DNA of 64,000 bases from Rapana venosa (taxonomy: Eukaryota > Mollusca > Gastropoda > Neogastropoda > Muricidae), in the NCBI GenBank assembly GCA_028751875.1, contig CM054155.1, positions 6,853,897 to 6,917,896 of the forward strand, read 5' to 3'. Shown here piece after piece: positions 23,663-33,052 of this stretch. Numbering within the stretch: position 1 is the stretch's first letter; every line of letters starts with the position of its first letter. Under the pieces are notes generated by a model. That model did no database searches, had not been told where the DNA came from, and was given only the letters and a program-made list of their open reading frames with translations. The position numbers and the translations under genes were made by a program.

Positions 23663-24696
23663 TGGGTTTCCACCAAAGTTCATCACCATCATCCAGCAGC
23701 TATATGAAGATGCCACCTGTCAAGTCATCCATGAAGGGAAACTGACGGAAGCCTTCTCCGTACAGACCGGTGTTCGTCAGGGCTGTCTGTTGTCGCCAAC
23801 CATCTTCCTGTTGGTGGTTGACTGCATAATGCGGCAAGCCACAGCAGGCAGGAGAACCGGCATACAGTGGACCCTCATGAAGCAGCTGGAAGACCTGGAC
23901 TTCGCAGATGACATCAGCCTTCTCTCCCACAGGCAACAAGACGCACAAGAGAAGCTTTGTCGTGTTGCTGACGAAGCTGAAAAGACTGGCCTCCAAATCA
24001 ACATCGGGAAGACGGAGATCATGAGGGTGAACAACAAAACACATGACCCAGTGCGACTGCAGCAAGAAACCATCAAAGAAGTCAGCAAGTTTATTTACCT
24101 GGGCAGTGTCGTCAGTAAAGATGGGGGAACAGATGAAGACATCAAGTGCCGAATCAACAAAGCCCGTCACTCCTTCAACACCCTTCGGCCAATTTGGAGG
24201 TCAACAGCCCTCTCATTTCAAAATAAGCTTCGGATCTACAACACCAATGTCAAATCGGTCCTACTTTATGGCTCAGAAACCTGGCGGGTAACAAAAACCA
24301 ACACCCACAAACTCCAGTCTTTTACCAACAAATGCCTCAGGTACATCCTCAACATCAGGTGGCCGGAAGTCATATCCAACAAACAACTGTGGGACAGGAC
24401 CAGACAAACCCCAATTGAGTCCATCATTAAACAAAGGAAGTGGGGATGGATCGGCCATACACTCCGCAAGCCTGCGTCAAATGTCACCAGACAGGCCCTT
24501 GACTGGAATCCACAAGGGAAGCGGAAAGTTGGTCGACCAAAGCAGACCTGGCGCAGAAGTGTTGACGAAGAAACGAAGGCAGCCGGAATGACATGGGCCG
24601 AGCTGAAGAGGATCTCCCAAAACCGAGTTCGTTGGAGGGGTGTTGTTGCAGCCCTATGTTCCCCAAGGAACCAAGAGGCATAATTCAAGTAAGTCA
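23663..24696 (+). mobile_element. Second RTE-like LINE, 5'-truncated, open (inner layer of nest)
   Basis: An uninterrupted frame runs from 23,664 to the stop at 24,681-24,683 (339 codons). It contains VRQGCLLSPTIFLLV, the catalytic FADD within LDFADDISLL, FIYLGSVVSKDGG, LLYGSETWRVTK and GWIGHTLRK, the C-terminal half of an RTE-type protein. There is no frameshift, unlike the two host elements. A 13-base tail, TTCAAGTAAGTCA, follows. Perfect 12-bp duplications, ATATGGAAAAGT, flank it (23,651-23,662 and 24,697-24,708). The insertion is recent and 5'-truncated, so not autonomous. Confidence 0.9.
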
Positions 24697-25209
24697 ATAT
24701 GGAAAAGTAAAGAGATCAGTTTCCCAATCAAACTAAAGCTCTACAAAGCCCTAATTCAAACTATCCTGCTGTACGGAAGTGAAACCTGGACATTGACTGC
24801 TGAAACAGCAAAGCGAATCCAGTCATTTGAAACAAAATGCCATAGAAAACTACTGGGTATATCCTGGAGAGAACGAAAGACCAATAAATTTGTCAAGAGC
24901 CAAATAACACGCCTGGCAGGTCCACAGGAACCCCTTCTCACCATCGTCAAGAAGAAAAAGCTGACATGGTTCGGCCACTTCACCCGCCACAACACTCTGC
25001 CAAAAACAGTACTGCAGGGAACACTCGAAGGTGGCAGAAAGAGGGGAAGACAGAACAAGTCATGGATGGACAACATCAGAGAATGGACCAGGATGAATTA
25101 CTCGGCACTACTGCGCAGAGCTGAGGACCGAGATGGATGGAGGAGGCTTACCACGGCATCGTCTCTCGTGTCTCCTCCACGACCGCCAAGGTCACGGGAC
25201 TGATGATGA
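24697..25209 (+). mobile_element. RTE-like LINE, second part (middle layer of nest)
   Basis: Frame 24,640-25,203 continues the interrupted protein: SKEISFPIKLKLYKALIQTI, LLYGSETWTLTAET, LTWFGHFTRHNTLPK, then SWMDNIREWTRMNY, ending PRPPRSRD and a stop. The tail is TGATGATGAT, directly before the right-hand target-site duplication at 25,210. Confidence 0.85.
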
Positions 25210-26145
25210 TGCAATGTCCTCTTTCATGCTTATAGCATATGTCCCTCAGGGATCAGGTCTGGGACCACTCTTACTTTCCATTTATATAAATGATCTTCCC
25301 CTAAATGTTTCGTCTTCTTGTGAACTATTTGCTGATAACACGATAATTCATACTACGGGTAATAATGCAAGTATGATATGCAATGTCTTACAGAAAGATT
25401 TAGAAAAACTTATCTCTTGGGCTGAACTTAATCACATGGCTCTTCATCCTGATAAATCTAAGTTTATGATAGTAACAACAAGGCAGAAAAGACAAAATAT
25501 CAAATCAATGTCAAGAAGTCTAAAAGTTTATGATAAGGCATTGGAAGAGGTAGATTCTCACAAGTTACTTGGCTTAATTGTAGACAACAATCTTTCGTGG
25601 TCAAATCACATTTCTAAAACTATCAAAGAAGTTATTTCAAAAGATATTCCAGCTAAACAGAATAAAGCATTTACTTGATGAACATAGTCGGAAGTTATTT
25701 TTCTACGCTTACATACAGCCAGATATTGATTGCGCTTCCACTTGTTGGGACTTAGCAAGGAAAAACTGCTTAAAACGCCTTGAGAGCTTATACAGACGTT
25801 CTGTGAAAGTGATACTCCTCAAACCTTCCTTGCAAACTGAAGATTACAAGAAATTAAATAGTTTTTCCGTTTAACCTCAAATGCCATTTCAATAAAGGTA
25901 TTTTCATGTACAAAATTATGAATCAGCTAGCACCACCCTACCTCAATGGAAAAAATTTGGTCATGACTTCTCGAGGTAAACGTGTTCTATTTCTTCCCCG
26001 CCCAAGAATCGACCTTTTCATGTCATCTTTGGTATACTCAAGTGGTAAAATATGAAATAAGATCCCTGATTATCTCAAGCATAAAAGTAGTCTGTCATCA
26101 TTTAAGAAAAGTTACCACAGACATCTATTCAAAACGTTTTGATTA
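25210..26145 (+). mobile_element. CR1/jockey-like LINE, 3' half (outer layer of nest)
   Basis: The frame to 25,678 has VPQGSGLGPLLLSIYINDLP and LFADNTIIHT, where the second catalytic Asp of the F/YADD box is Asn. It then has ELNHMALHPDKSKFMIV and a LLGLIVDNNLSWSNHI segment. Downstream frames (about 25,660-26,145) continue with LFFYAYIQPDIDCASTCWD, LYRRSVKVILLKPSLQTEDY, APPYLNGK and SYHRHLFKTF. The catalytic change and frameshifts mark it as dead. Confidence 0.85.
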
Positions 26146-26236
26146 AAATTATTTTTTTGTCTATGGAATTTGGTTTATTGTATTCAATGTTATGCAAGTC
26201 ATGTTGAATGTCATTCAATCTCTACTCCTTGTCTGT

Positions 26237-26237
<1 letters not shown>

Positions 26238-26293
<56 letters not shown>

Positions 26294-26302
26294 CTCTCTC
26301 TT
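26238..26302. repeat. CT microsatellite
   Basis: (CT)n just downstream of the LINE 3' end. Confidence 0.95.
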
Positions 26303-26698
26303 TCTTCTGTTCGACTGCTCTCTCTGATTTGAATTTTTTATGTATATGGTTTATGTATGCATATGTAGGTGTATGAGTATAATGTAAACATATGTGTGTT
26401 ATTTGTATGAAAAATTGATGGTGAGAGATGGTATGGGGAGATGAAGGGATTTGCTGAAGGTAGTTTGAAATGGATGTAAGTGTGCTTAATCGGAATTTCA
26501 AGTTTGTTAGTTGTGTGTCTTTTTGTGGGGGGTTTTTATCTAAATTTCTTATGCAATTATTCACATTTGAAATGTTTTGGGTTTTTTCTTGCGTTTTTCT
26601 TTGTGGGGAAAGGGAATGGGTGGGTGGGGTTGGGGGAATGGTGTAAAGAAGCTGTAAGCTTATCCATTTACCATCAAAATTTTTTTTTGTATTCGTAT
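26302..26698. other. Anonymous sequence
   Basis: No gene supported. Confidence 0.4.
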
Positions 26699-26787
26699 TC
26701 TCTCTCTTTTAGTCTCTCTCTCTCTCTCTCTCTCTCCTCCTCTCTCTCTCCCTCTCTCTCCTCTCTCTCTCTCTCTCCTCTCTCCCA

Positions 26788-26825
<38 letters not shown>

Positions 26826-26863
26826 ATCTATCTATCTATCTACTATCTATCTATCTATCTATC

Positions 26864-26907
<44 letters not shown>

Positions 26908-26960
26908 TCTATCATCTATCTACTATCTATCTATCTATCTACTCTCTCTCTCTCCTCTCC

Positions 26961-26994
<34 letters not shown>
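26699..26994. repeat. Compound CT / CTAT microsatellite
   Basis: (CT)n blocks alternate with (CTAT)n at 26,820-26,865 and 26,903-26,942. Confidence 0.95.
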
Positions 26995-26996
<2 letters not shown>

Positions 26997-27130
26997 GTTT
27001 CAGTGTTCACTTTTGTCACCAGGTCTGATCAAAGCTAAGGAGAAGTGATGTATGCTTGATTTTTGTCCTCTTTCCACCCATTGCCCCTTGACAATGTTAT
27101 GTGGTCAAAGGCCGATGCCCGTAAACCCTT

Positions 27131-27173
<43 letters not shown>

Positions 27174-27480
27174 CGTGGATATCGTGCTTCGGTAAGGTTT
27201 CTTTTATTTTTCAATGGTCAGCCCAGATGATTGTGTCAGTGACGGTTAATTCGAACTAAGGCCGAGAAAGCCTAGGCCCTACGCGGCAGTCGTGTTTGTG
27301 GGACCAAGCTGTGAGGAATCATCTCAGTTTGAAACACAAGCCACTGTTCCACTCGAGGTAAGAGACTCATTCACATCCTTTCCAATACAGTGTGAAATGC
27401 CTTGCGGGGTGGGGGGGGAGGGATTCAAATTGATATAATTAAGCATATTTAGTTCAAACATTGACTATGCAAGAAGAAGA
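26994..27480. other. Anonymous sequence with a CT tract (27,133-27,167)
   Basis: No coding region recognised. A CAAAGGCCGATGCCCGTAAA phrase near 27,103 precedes the tract. Confidence 0.4.
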
Positions 27481-27725
27481 AGAAGAAGAAGAAATGGAAT
27501 TTATATAGCGCTATATCTTGCAGAGCCAAATCAAAGCGCTTAAACACACATACAACATAACCTTTCGGAAGAGTAGGACATTGTATGCCAGTGGGAACGG
27601 ATGACAACATTTACATAACTGCATACACACGGGTACTGGATTTTTTTTAAAAACGTGAACGCTTATTCCATTATCCTCGAAATAAATAAATGAATGAATG
27701 AATAAATAAATAAATAAATAAAAAG
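27475..27725. mobile_element. Composite repeat: reversed L2-type tail joined to a forward SINE body
   Basis: 27,493-27,541 is the reverse complement of the LINE/SINE tail (TGGAATTTATATAGCGCTAT ... AATCAAAGCGCTT). 27,562-27,690 is a plus-oriented SINE body (AGAGTAGGACATTGTATGCC ... TCCATTATCCTCGAAA), followed by AATGAATGAATAAATAAAT. The two halves point in opposite directions. Confidence 0.7.
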
Positions 27726-28130
27726 CAAACAACACCACCACAGCAAGGAAAAAGCAACAGGCTACAGCTGATTTCAAGTCCAGCCTTGATTAAAGTAGAT
27801 CTCTTTATTTTACCACAATGCTACATGTGTTATTCATTCCCTTAGCAGACCTAAAGATAGCTAAACAAACAACAGAATTTAAAAGGTGGTGTTTTTGTTT
27901 TCAAGCCAACCATGTAGGCAATTTGAATAACGACTGTTACAAACGGAATTCTTCCTCCTTACGATGTCATCCGGACATGTTCATGAGGAACATAATTCTG
28001 TGACATAGTGATGGACTGTATTATTTTATCAGATATCTTTAATCAGTTCTCAAAATATCCTACCGGACTTAAAGTAAGACAACAATATGGACTTTATAAT
28101 GAGGCCATAAAATCTTGGTCTGAGAATCTT
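27725..28130. other. Anonymous sequence
   Basis: No supported gene or repeat. Confidence 0.4.
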
Positions 28131-28131
28131 T

Positions 28132-28133
<2 letters not shown>

Positions 28134-28163
<30 letters not shown>

Positions 28164-28236
28164 TCGCACACAGGCTCCGACACCACACACACACAGCACA
28201 CCACCACACACAACACACACACACACGCGCACACAC

Positions 28237-28291
<55 letters not shown>

Positions 28292-28318
28292 TACACACAC
28301 ATACACGTACACACGCAT
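28134..28318. repeat. CA microsatellite
   Basis: (CA)n with GCAC, CCAC and TACAC interruptions. Confidence 0.95.
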
Positions 28319-28344
28319 TCACGCACCCGACTTCGACACGGGAG

Positions 28345-28495
28345 AGAATTAAGGAGGAGGTGACGGGAAGAAAAGGAGCAAGACGGAAACAGAGAGGGAT
28401 AGAAAAGAGGGAGTTCCTAGCACAGGATTTCCAGAAGGTGGGGATGCTCTGTATACTGACAGGCCCCCACCCAGCATCCCCGCGGGGAAAAGTTT
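28345..28495 (+). repeat. Interspersed repeat R3, copy 2
   Basis: It matches the 12,455 copy and the reverse of the 37,700 copy: GGAGGTGACGGGAAGAAAAG, GAGGGAGTTCCTAGCACAG, AGAAGGTGGG(G/C)ATGCT and TATACTGACAG appear in order. No protein frame is common to the copies. Confidence 0.65.
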
Positions 28496-28574
28496 GAGCT
28501 CTGACATGGTACCATCGTGACATGGACTGACGTATTATGAAGTAACGACTGATGATGAACGTATAATACTGTAA

Positions 28575-28868
28575 GGGGGACGGGATAACTCCGTGGTCAG
28601 AGAGCTGTTTTCCCACAGCCGATGATAAGCACCATCGATCAAGGTTACTAAGTGGGTGGGTGACCGTTTGCGCATCTTGGCTTCAATACAGTTCCCCAGT
28701 TCACCCAGCTGTAAATGTGTACCTGCCTCTTTAGGGTTAGGGAAGGCAAAGTAGTGAGGAAGAGGAAATGGGCGCCACCCTCAACATGCTGGCCCCTAGA
28801 GAAGTGAGGTCTCTGACGCCTCGCTCCCCTACGACCACATAGGTTATGGGACACCTTTACCTTTTACT
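28575..28868 (+). mobile_element. Probable tRNA-derived SINE, type C
   Basis: The start GGGATAACTCCGTGGTCAGAGAGC is A-box-like. The B box is weak. The body has CCCAGTTCACCCAGCTGTAA, AGGGTTAGGGAAGGCAAAG, GCGCCACCCTCAACATGCTG and GAGAAGTGAGGTCTCTGACG. It ends in CACCTTTACCTTTTACTTTA, a short repeat tail. It is unrelated to types A, B and D here. Confidence is limited by the poor B box and the single copy. Confidence 0.5.
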
Positions 28869-29069
28869 TTATTGTAGGGTTTAGTTGGTCTTCTTTTAAA
28901 ACTGGCATTTATCTGTAGTTTGCTTGTCAAAGGGTGTGTGGGTCTGATGAAAGCACTGGAAGAGACAAACTCCAGATCAACATTCCGAGGGGGTTTTTGT
29001 GTGTTTTTTTGGTTTTTACGATGCATAAAAATAATTCCAAAAAGTTGCCATCTGTGTGTGTGTAGGTGT

Positions 29070-29890
29070 GTGTGACTACACGGATGTAAAAAAGAATGAA
29101 GATCCAAATTTGCTCACTGTTGATGTAAAAAGTCACATTAAAAGCAATTATGCTAATTATTTAAAAGTGTATACTGATGGATCTGTACTGGAATCAGGAA
29201 GAAATGGGGCAGCATTTGTGATTCTGTTTTAAAAGTACAAAAATCATTTCATTTAGGAAAACATTTTTCTATTTTTACGTGTGAATTGTTTGCGATCCTT
29301 ATGGCCTTGAATTTATTGTCAAATACTGCGCTTGATATTCACCACATTCTTTTTTGCGTTGACTCAAAAGCAGTATTGATGACACTAAAGCACTGGCAGG
29401 GGAACATAAGGAAAGATATTGTATTTGAGTTAAAATTCTTGATACATTGTATTGCAAGCAGAGGCATACATATAACTTTTTGCTGGGTCCCTTCTCACTG
29501 TGGAATCTATTGGAATGAGTTGGTTGATTCTTTAGCAAAACAAGGTACCTCTGATTGCAACATTGAAACGTTTGATTCCAATCTCGCATTGCCCTCCCAT
29601 GAAATTAATGCTAAATTGATGAATTGTATGCATTCCAAAATGAAGAAAACACACTTTGAAAACATTTCTTGCCACGGAAATTAGACATTTTAATATATAA
29701 AATGAGGCTAAATGCATGGAACACCAAATACTCTAAAAATATGACATGTTGCTGTTCTCAATCTCTTTCAATCCACCATTTATTGTTTGATTGCCCAATC
29801 CTAACTGACCTGTTTAAATGGAAAGGAATAGATATTCATAAAAATATGCCATTGTTCAAGAAGTTTTATATGACTCTCAGCAGTTCATAA
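29070..29890 (+). mobile_element. LINE 3' fragment with RNase H domain (I/Nimb- or R1-like)
   Basis: With frameshifts near 29,220 and 29,670 the segment reads LKVYTDGSVLESG (first RNase H Asp), then CELFAILMALNLL (Glu), HHILFCVDSKAVL (second Asp) and FCWVPSHCGIYWNELVDSLAKQG (His and last Asp). The four-acid signature is thus complete. The last part, TCCCSQSLSIHHLLFDCPIL, resembles the Cys/His knuckle after RNase H in such LINEs. No RT is left upstream, so it is a 5'-truncated dead copy. Confidence 0.8.
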
Positions 29891-29971
29891 CATCAGTTGC
29901 TGAAATTATATATTCTTCCCCAGTAAGATCACTACTGTAGATAGTTGTAATAATATAAATATACGTACATT

Positions 29972-29973
<2 letters not shown>

Positions 29974-30036
<63 letters not shown>

Positions 30037-30053
30037 GATGATGATGATGATGA
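29974..30053. repeat. GA microsatellite followed by GAT repeats
   Basis: (GA)n to 30,033, then (GAT)n to 30,053. Confidence 0.95.
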
Positions 30054-30558
30054 TGGTTTGAATGCGGGTGTGTCCTTATCACCACGTAGTGAATGGACAT
30101 TACACAAAAACAAAACAAAAAGGTGTGTGTGTGTGGGTGTGTGTGTGTGAAAAGGATAAAGAAGAAAGTTGAACGCACATGAACACAAAGCTGTCCAATC
30201 TTCTCTTCTGTCAGAGAGTAGACACTCACGTGTGCGTTTTTGCCCTGTAAAGTCTGGATGTATGTGCATGTGTTGTGCTAGTGTGTATGAAGCACCTGTG
30301 ATGCTCCTGTCTGTATGGGGACTAGAAAGGCGGCAGGATCTACCCATGCGGGAACTTTCGTCTACATGCTGTCAAATCAGCTTTTGCATGTGGACAAGGT
30401 TGAAACTGAACATGCGAATTTAAAATAATATATTTGAACTTTTTGGGGGTGCAACTGGTTTAAATGATGTTGTTCATGTAAGTACATCAAGACTATTGTG
30501 TGTGCTATGACGATGAGTGTGACGTTGTCGTGCTGTGCTGTGCTGCAGAAGAACTGGG
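30053..30558 (+). other. Upstream region/possible intron of the first RING gene
   Basis: No coding sequence seen. It ends TGTGCTGTGCTGTGCTGCAG at 30,547, a good acceptor context, 11 bases before ATG GAT. The second RING gene also has an acceptor (TTTCACAG) shortly before ATG GAT, so both genes probably have a spliced 5' leader. No promoter could be identified. Confidence 0.4.
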
Positions 30559-31824
30559 ATGGATGGAAAGATGCCCAATCAGTCGCAGCAGGACCCGCAC
30601 ATCGCTGCTGCGCACAACAATCCTGATGAACGGAATCTGCAGCCCAGCAACCGTCAGCTCCCTGCACACCAGCCCCTCAGGCCTCAGGGGTCTGGGTTTA
30701 TGGACGGGAGAGCATTGTATGACCCAACCGCTGCAGCTCAGCAGCAAACGTTCATGGACTATGGTCAGGCGTGCTTACTTTCAAGTGGGAGTAGGAATTT
30801 ACTGCGGTCAATGATGGTTCAGGGGGGACCATCGAGCTGTTCAGAGCCACCTCTCCACCAGCAGCCTTACAATGCAGATCCACGGACATATCATCCTCCA
30901 CCTTATCACCATCATGGAGTTTTCATGGACTATGATCAAGCGCCCGTAGTTTCAAGTGCGAAGAGAAAATCGAGAAATTCCAGAATGGTACAGGCGCGAC
31001 CACCTCCCTTCCTTCAGCCTTATGATGCAGATCCATGGAGATATGATCATCCTTACCATCAGTATTGGGGAGTCTTCCCCACTGAACAGGCAGCTTCATG
31101 GCCATACCCTGCAGCTCTCCACCATGGCCACCACCCCGCACATCAAGCGTCCATCGTGGAATCCACCTGGGCAGTGCCACACTCCCCTGGGATAAAAGTG
31201 GAACAGATGACTCCAGAGGAAAACTTCGTGCAGGAGGAAATGACTGACTGGTTAACAGAGGTTACACCCCAACACCCCACCTTGGAGGAAATGAATGACA
31301 GGTTACCAGTGGACACACCCCAACACCCCACCTTGGAGGAAATGATTGACGCGTTACCAGTGGTTACTGCCCAACACCCCACCTTGGAGGAAAAGACTGA
31401 GGGGTTACCAGTGGACACACCCCAACACCCCACCTTGGAGACCCAACACCTTACCTTGGAGAAGAAAAAAGACCGGTTACCAGCGACCACCACGCCCCAA
31501 CGCCCCAGCTTGGAGAAGAAAAAAGACCGGTTACCAGCGACCACCACGCCCCAACGCCCCAGCTTGGAGAAGAAAAAAGACCGGTTACCAGCGACCACCA
31601 CGCCCCAACGCCCCAGCTTGGAGAAGAAAAAAGACCGGTTACCAGCGACCACCACGCCCCAACGCCCCAGCTTGGGAGTGGGGCCTAAGTGTGGCAGGGG
31701 GGTACATGGGGTGGTCTTCCTCCCTTGCACCCACCGCACCGGGTGCTACCGGTGCACCAGACACTTGGAGCGATGCCCAGCATGCAGCGCAGTCATAGAG
31801 GGCAGAACGGCCCCCCACAGCTAG
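30559..31824 (+). CDS. IAP-like C-terminal RING protein with expanded internal repeats (paralogue 1)
   Basis: A 421-residue frame. The start is chosen at the second Met, because the acceptor-like CAG at 30,547 lies downstream of the first. Residues 1-215 are low-complexity (Gln, His, Pro, Tyr) with repeated FMDY...QA and PYxADP phrases. Residues about 225-300 hold 17-residue units like LEEMNDRLPVDTPQHPT. Residues 300-371 are four identical 18-residue units (LEKKKDRLPATTTPQRPS). The end has CGRGVHGVVFLPCTHRTGC, then C-x2-C-x6-C-P-A-C: the IAP-type RING from its second Cys on. The first Cys is Gly, so zinc site 1 should be impaired. No BIR or UBA domain is visible. IAP RINGs are E3 ubiquitin ligase modules; activity here is doubtful. 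Paralogue 2 lies 3 kb downstream. Confidence 0.7.
   Translation: MDGKMPNQSQQDPHIAAAHNNPDERNLQPSNRQLPAHQPLRPQGSGFMDGRALYDPTAAAQQQTFMDYGQACLLSSGSRNLLRSMMVQGGPSSCSEPPLHQQPYNADPRTYHPPPYHHHGVFMDYDQAPVVSSAKRKSRNSRMVQARPPPFLQPYDADPWRYDHPYHQYWGVFPTEQAASWPYPAALHHGHHPAHQASIVESTWAVPHSPGIKVEQMTPEENFVQEEMTDWLTEVTPQHPTLEEMNDRLPVDTPQHPTLEEMIDALPVVTAQHPTLEEKTEGLPVDTPQHPTLETQHLTLEKKKDRLPATTTPQRPSLEKKKDRLPATTTPQRPSLEKKKDRLPATTTPQRPSLEKKKDRLPATTTPQRPSLGVGPKCGRGVHGVVFLPCTHRTGCYRCTRHLERCPACSAVIEGRTAPHS
31231..31671 (+). repeat. Coding tandem repeats in RING paralogue 1 (51-bp then 54-bp units)
   Basis: 51-bp units start at 31,282, 31,333, 31,384 and 31,435 (the last cut to 21 bp). 54-bp units start at 31,456, 31,510, 31,564 and 31,618, and these four are identical base for base. 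Both unit lengths keep the frame. Lys-Lys-Lys-Asp and Thr-Thr-Thr-Pro replace the acidic and Val-Asp-Thr-Pro parts of the older units. The identity implies very recent duplication or homogenisation. The antisense strand is also open through the array. Confidence 0.95.
31687..31800 (+). other. RING-type zinc domain lacking its first Cys
   Basis: Spacing C-x11-C-x-H-x3-C-x2-C-x6-C-x2-C matches the IAP RING from ligand 2 to ligand 8. The ligand-1 position, three residues before, is Gly (GGG). The aligned position in paralogue 2 is Cys (TGC at 35,393). The two nucleotide sequences align here without gaps. Confidence 0.8.
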
Positions 31825-31854
31825 CTAAGGAGTCGCCAATGAAGAGAGTGGGTG

Positions 31855-32235
31855 GGTTAAGCGTGTTTGTCTTTTAGTCACCAGTCTGATTTGTCTTTTA
31901 GTCACCAGTTTGATCAACTCTCTGTTTTACGAGAACTTGGTACTGTCCACTCTTCGGAGAATGTATGACAGCCTTGGGGAGGGGTTAAGCGTGTTTGTCT
32001 TTTAGTCACCAGTCTGATTTGTCTTTTAGTCACCAGTCTGATCAACTCTCTGTTTTACGAGAACTTGGTACTGTCCACTCTTCGGAGAATGTATGGACAG
32101 TCTTGGGGAGGGGTTAAGCGTGTTTGTCTTTTAGTCACCAGTCTGATTTGTCTTTTAGTCACCAGTTGATCAACTCTCTGTTTTACGAGAACTTGGTACT
32201 GTCCCCTCTTCGGAGAATGTATGGACAGTCTTGGG
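31855..32235 (+). repeat. Tandem repeat of about 129 bp, 3 copies
   Basis: Units start with GGTTAAGCGTGTTTGTCTTT at 31,855, 31,983 and 32,112. Each contains TTTTAGTCACCAGTCTGAT twice and CTTCGGAGAATGTATG near its end. The array lies directly 3' of RING paralogue 1, possibly in its 3' UTR. Confidence 0.9.
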
Positions 32236-32455
32236 TTGGTTGTTTTTTTAGTTGTTGGATGTTTGCTAGTAACTTGTGTCCCATGTGTGGCAGTAGAATC
32301 CAATAGTCTCTTTTGTCGTTGTTGTTGTTGGTTACAACTGGTGTGTTCTTGAACAAGAAAACCCAGAAGGTGCAGGACAAACCTGTTTCGTGTTGACGTC
32401 CTAGAAATGAATGAAAATCATCCAGTCTGCATAATTATAATGCCATTGACTGCTC
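32235..32455. other. Anonymous spacer
   Basis: No gene or repeat recognised between two tandem arrays. Confidence 0.3.
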
Positions 32456-33052
32456 AGGTACATGACTAACACTGGATAACATGCTCAGGTACATGAATAA
32501 CACTGAATAACATGCTCAGGTACATGAATAACACTGAATAACACGCTCAGGTACATGAATGATACTGCTCAGGTACATGAATAACGCTGCATAACATTGC
32601 TCAGGTATATGAATAACACTGAATAACATGCTCAGGTATATGAATAACATGAATAACATGCTCAGGTACATGAATAACACTGAATAACGTGATCAAGTAC
32701 ATGAACAACACTGCATAACATGCTCAGGTATATGAATAACAATGAATAACATGCTCAAGTATATAACATGCTCAGGTACAATAAAACGCTAAAAAACACG
32801 CTCAGGTACATGAAAACACTGCTCATGTACATGAATAACACTGAATAACATGCTCAGGTATATGAATAACAATGAATAACATGCTCAAGTATATAACATG
32901 CTCAGGTACATAAAAAAAACGCTGAAAAACACGCTCAGGTACATGAAAACTCTGCTCATGTACATGAAAACACTGCTCAGGTACATGAAAACACTGCTCA
33001 GGTACATGAAAACACTGCTCAGGTACATGAAAACACTGCTCAGGTACATTGT
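32455..33052 (+). repeat. Minisatellite with about 31-bp and about 19-bp units
   Basis: The core is TGCTCAGGTACATGAATAAC, followed by an ACTGAATAACA half that is lost in the later units, leaving GCTCAGGTACATGAAAACAC. Over twenty units are present, and a stretch of about 90 bp (about 32,710-32,800) recurs at about 32,840-32,930. The opposing ORFs here derive from the array. Confidence 0.95.

Noticed and set aside
21435..30000. Endogenous virus or LTR retrotransposon
   Set aside because: No long terminal repeats, protease, integrase or gag were seen; RT motifs, GAT-type tails and target duplications fit non-LTR elements.
31143..31739. 198-codon minus-strand frame with GRWGVVVAGNRSFFFSK repeats
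   Set aside because: It is the antisense of the coding repeats in RING paralogue 1; the unit has no stop on either strand. The plus strand has the RING, so the minus frame is a shadow.
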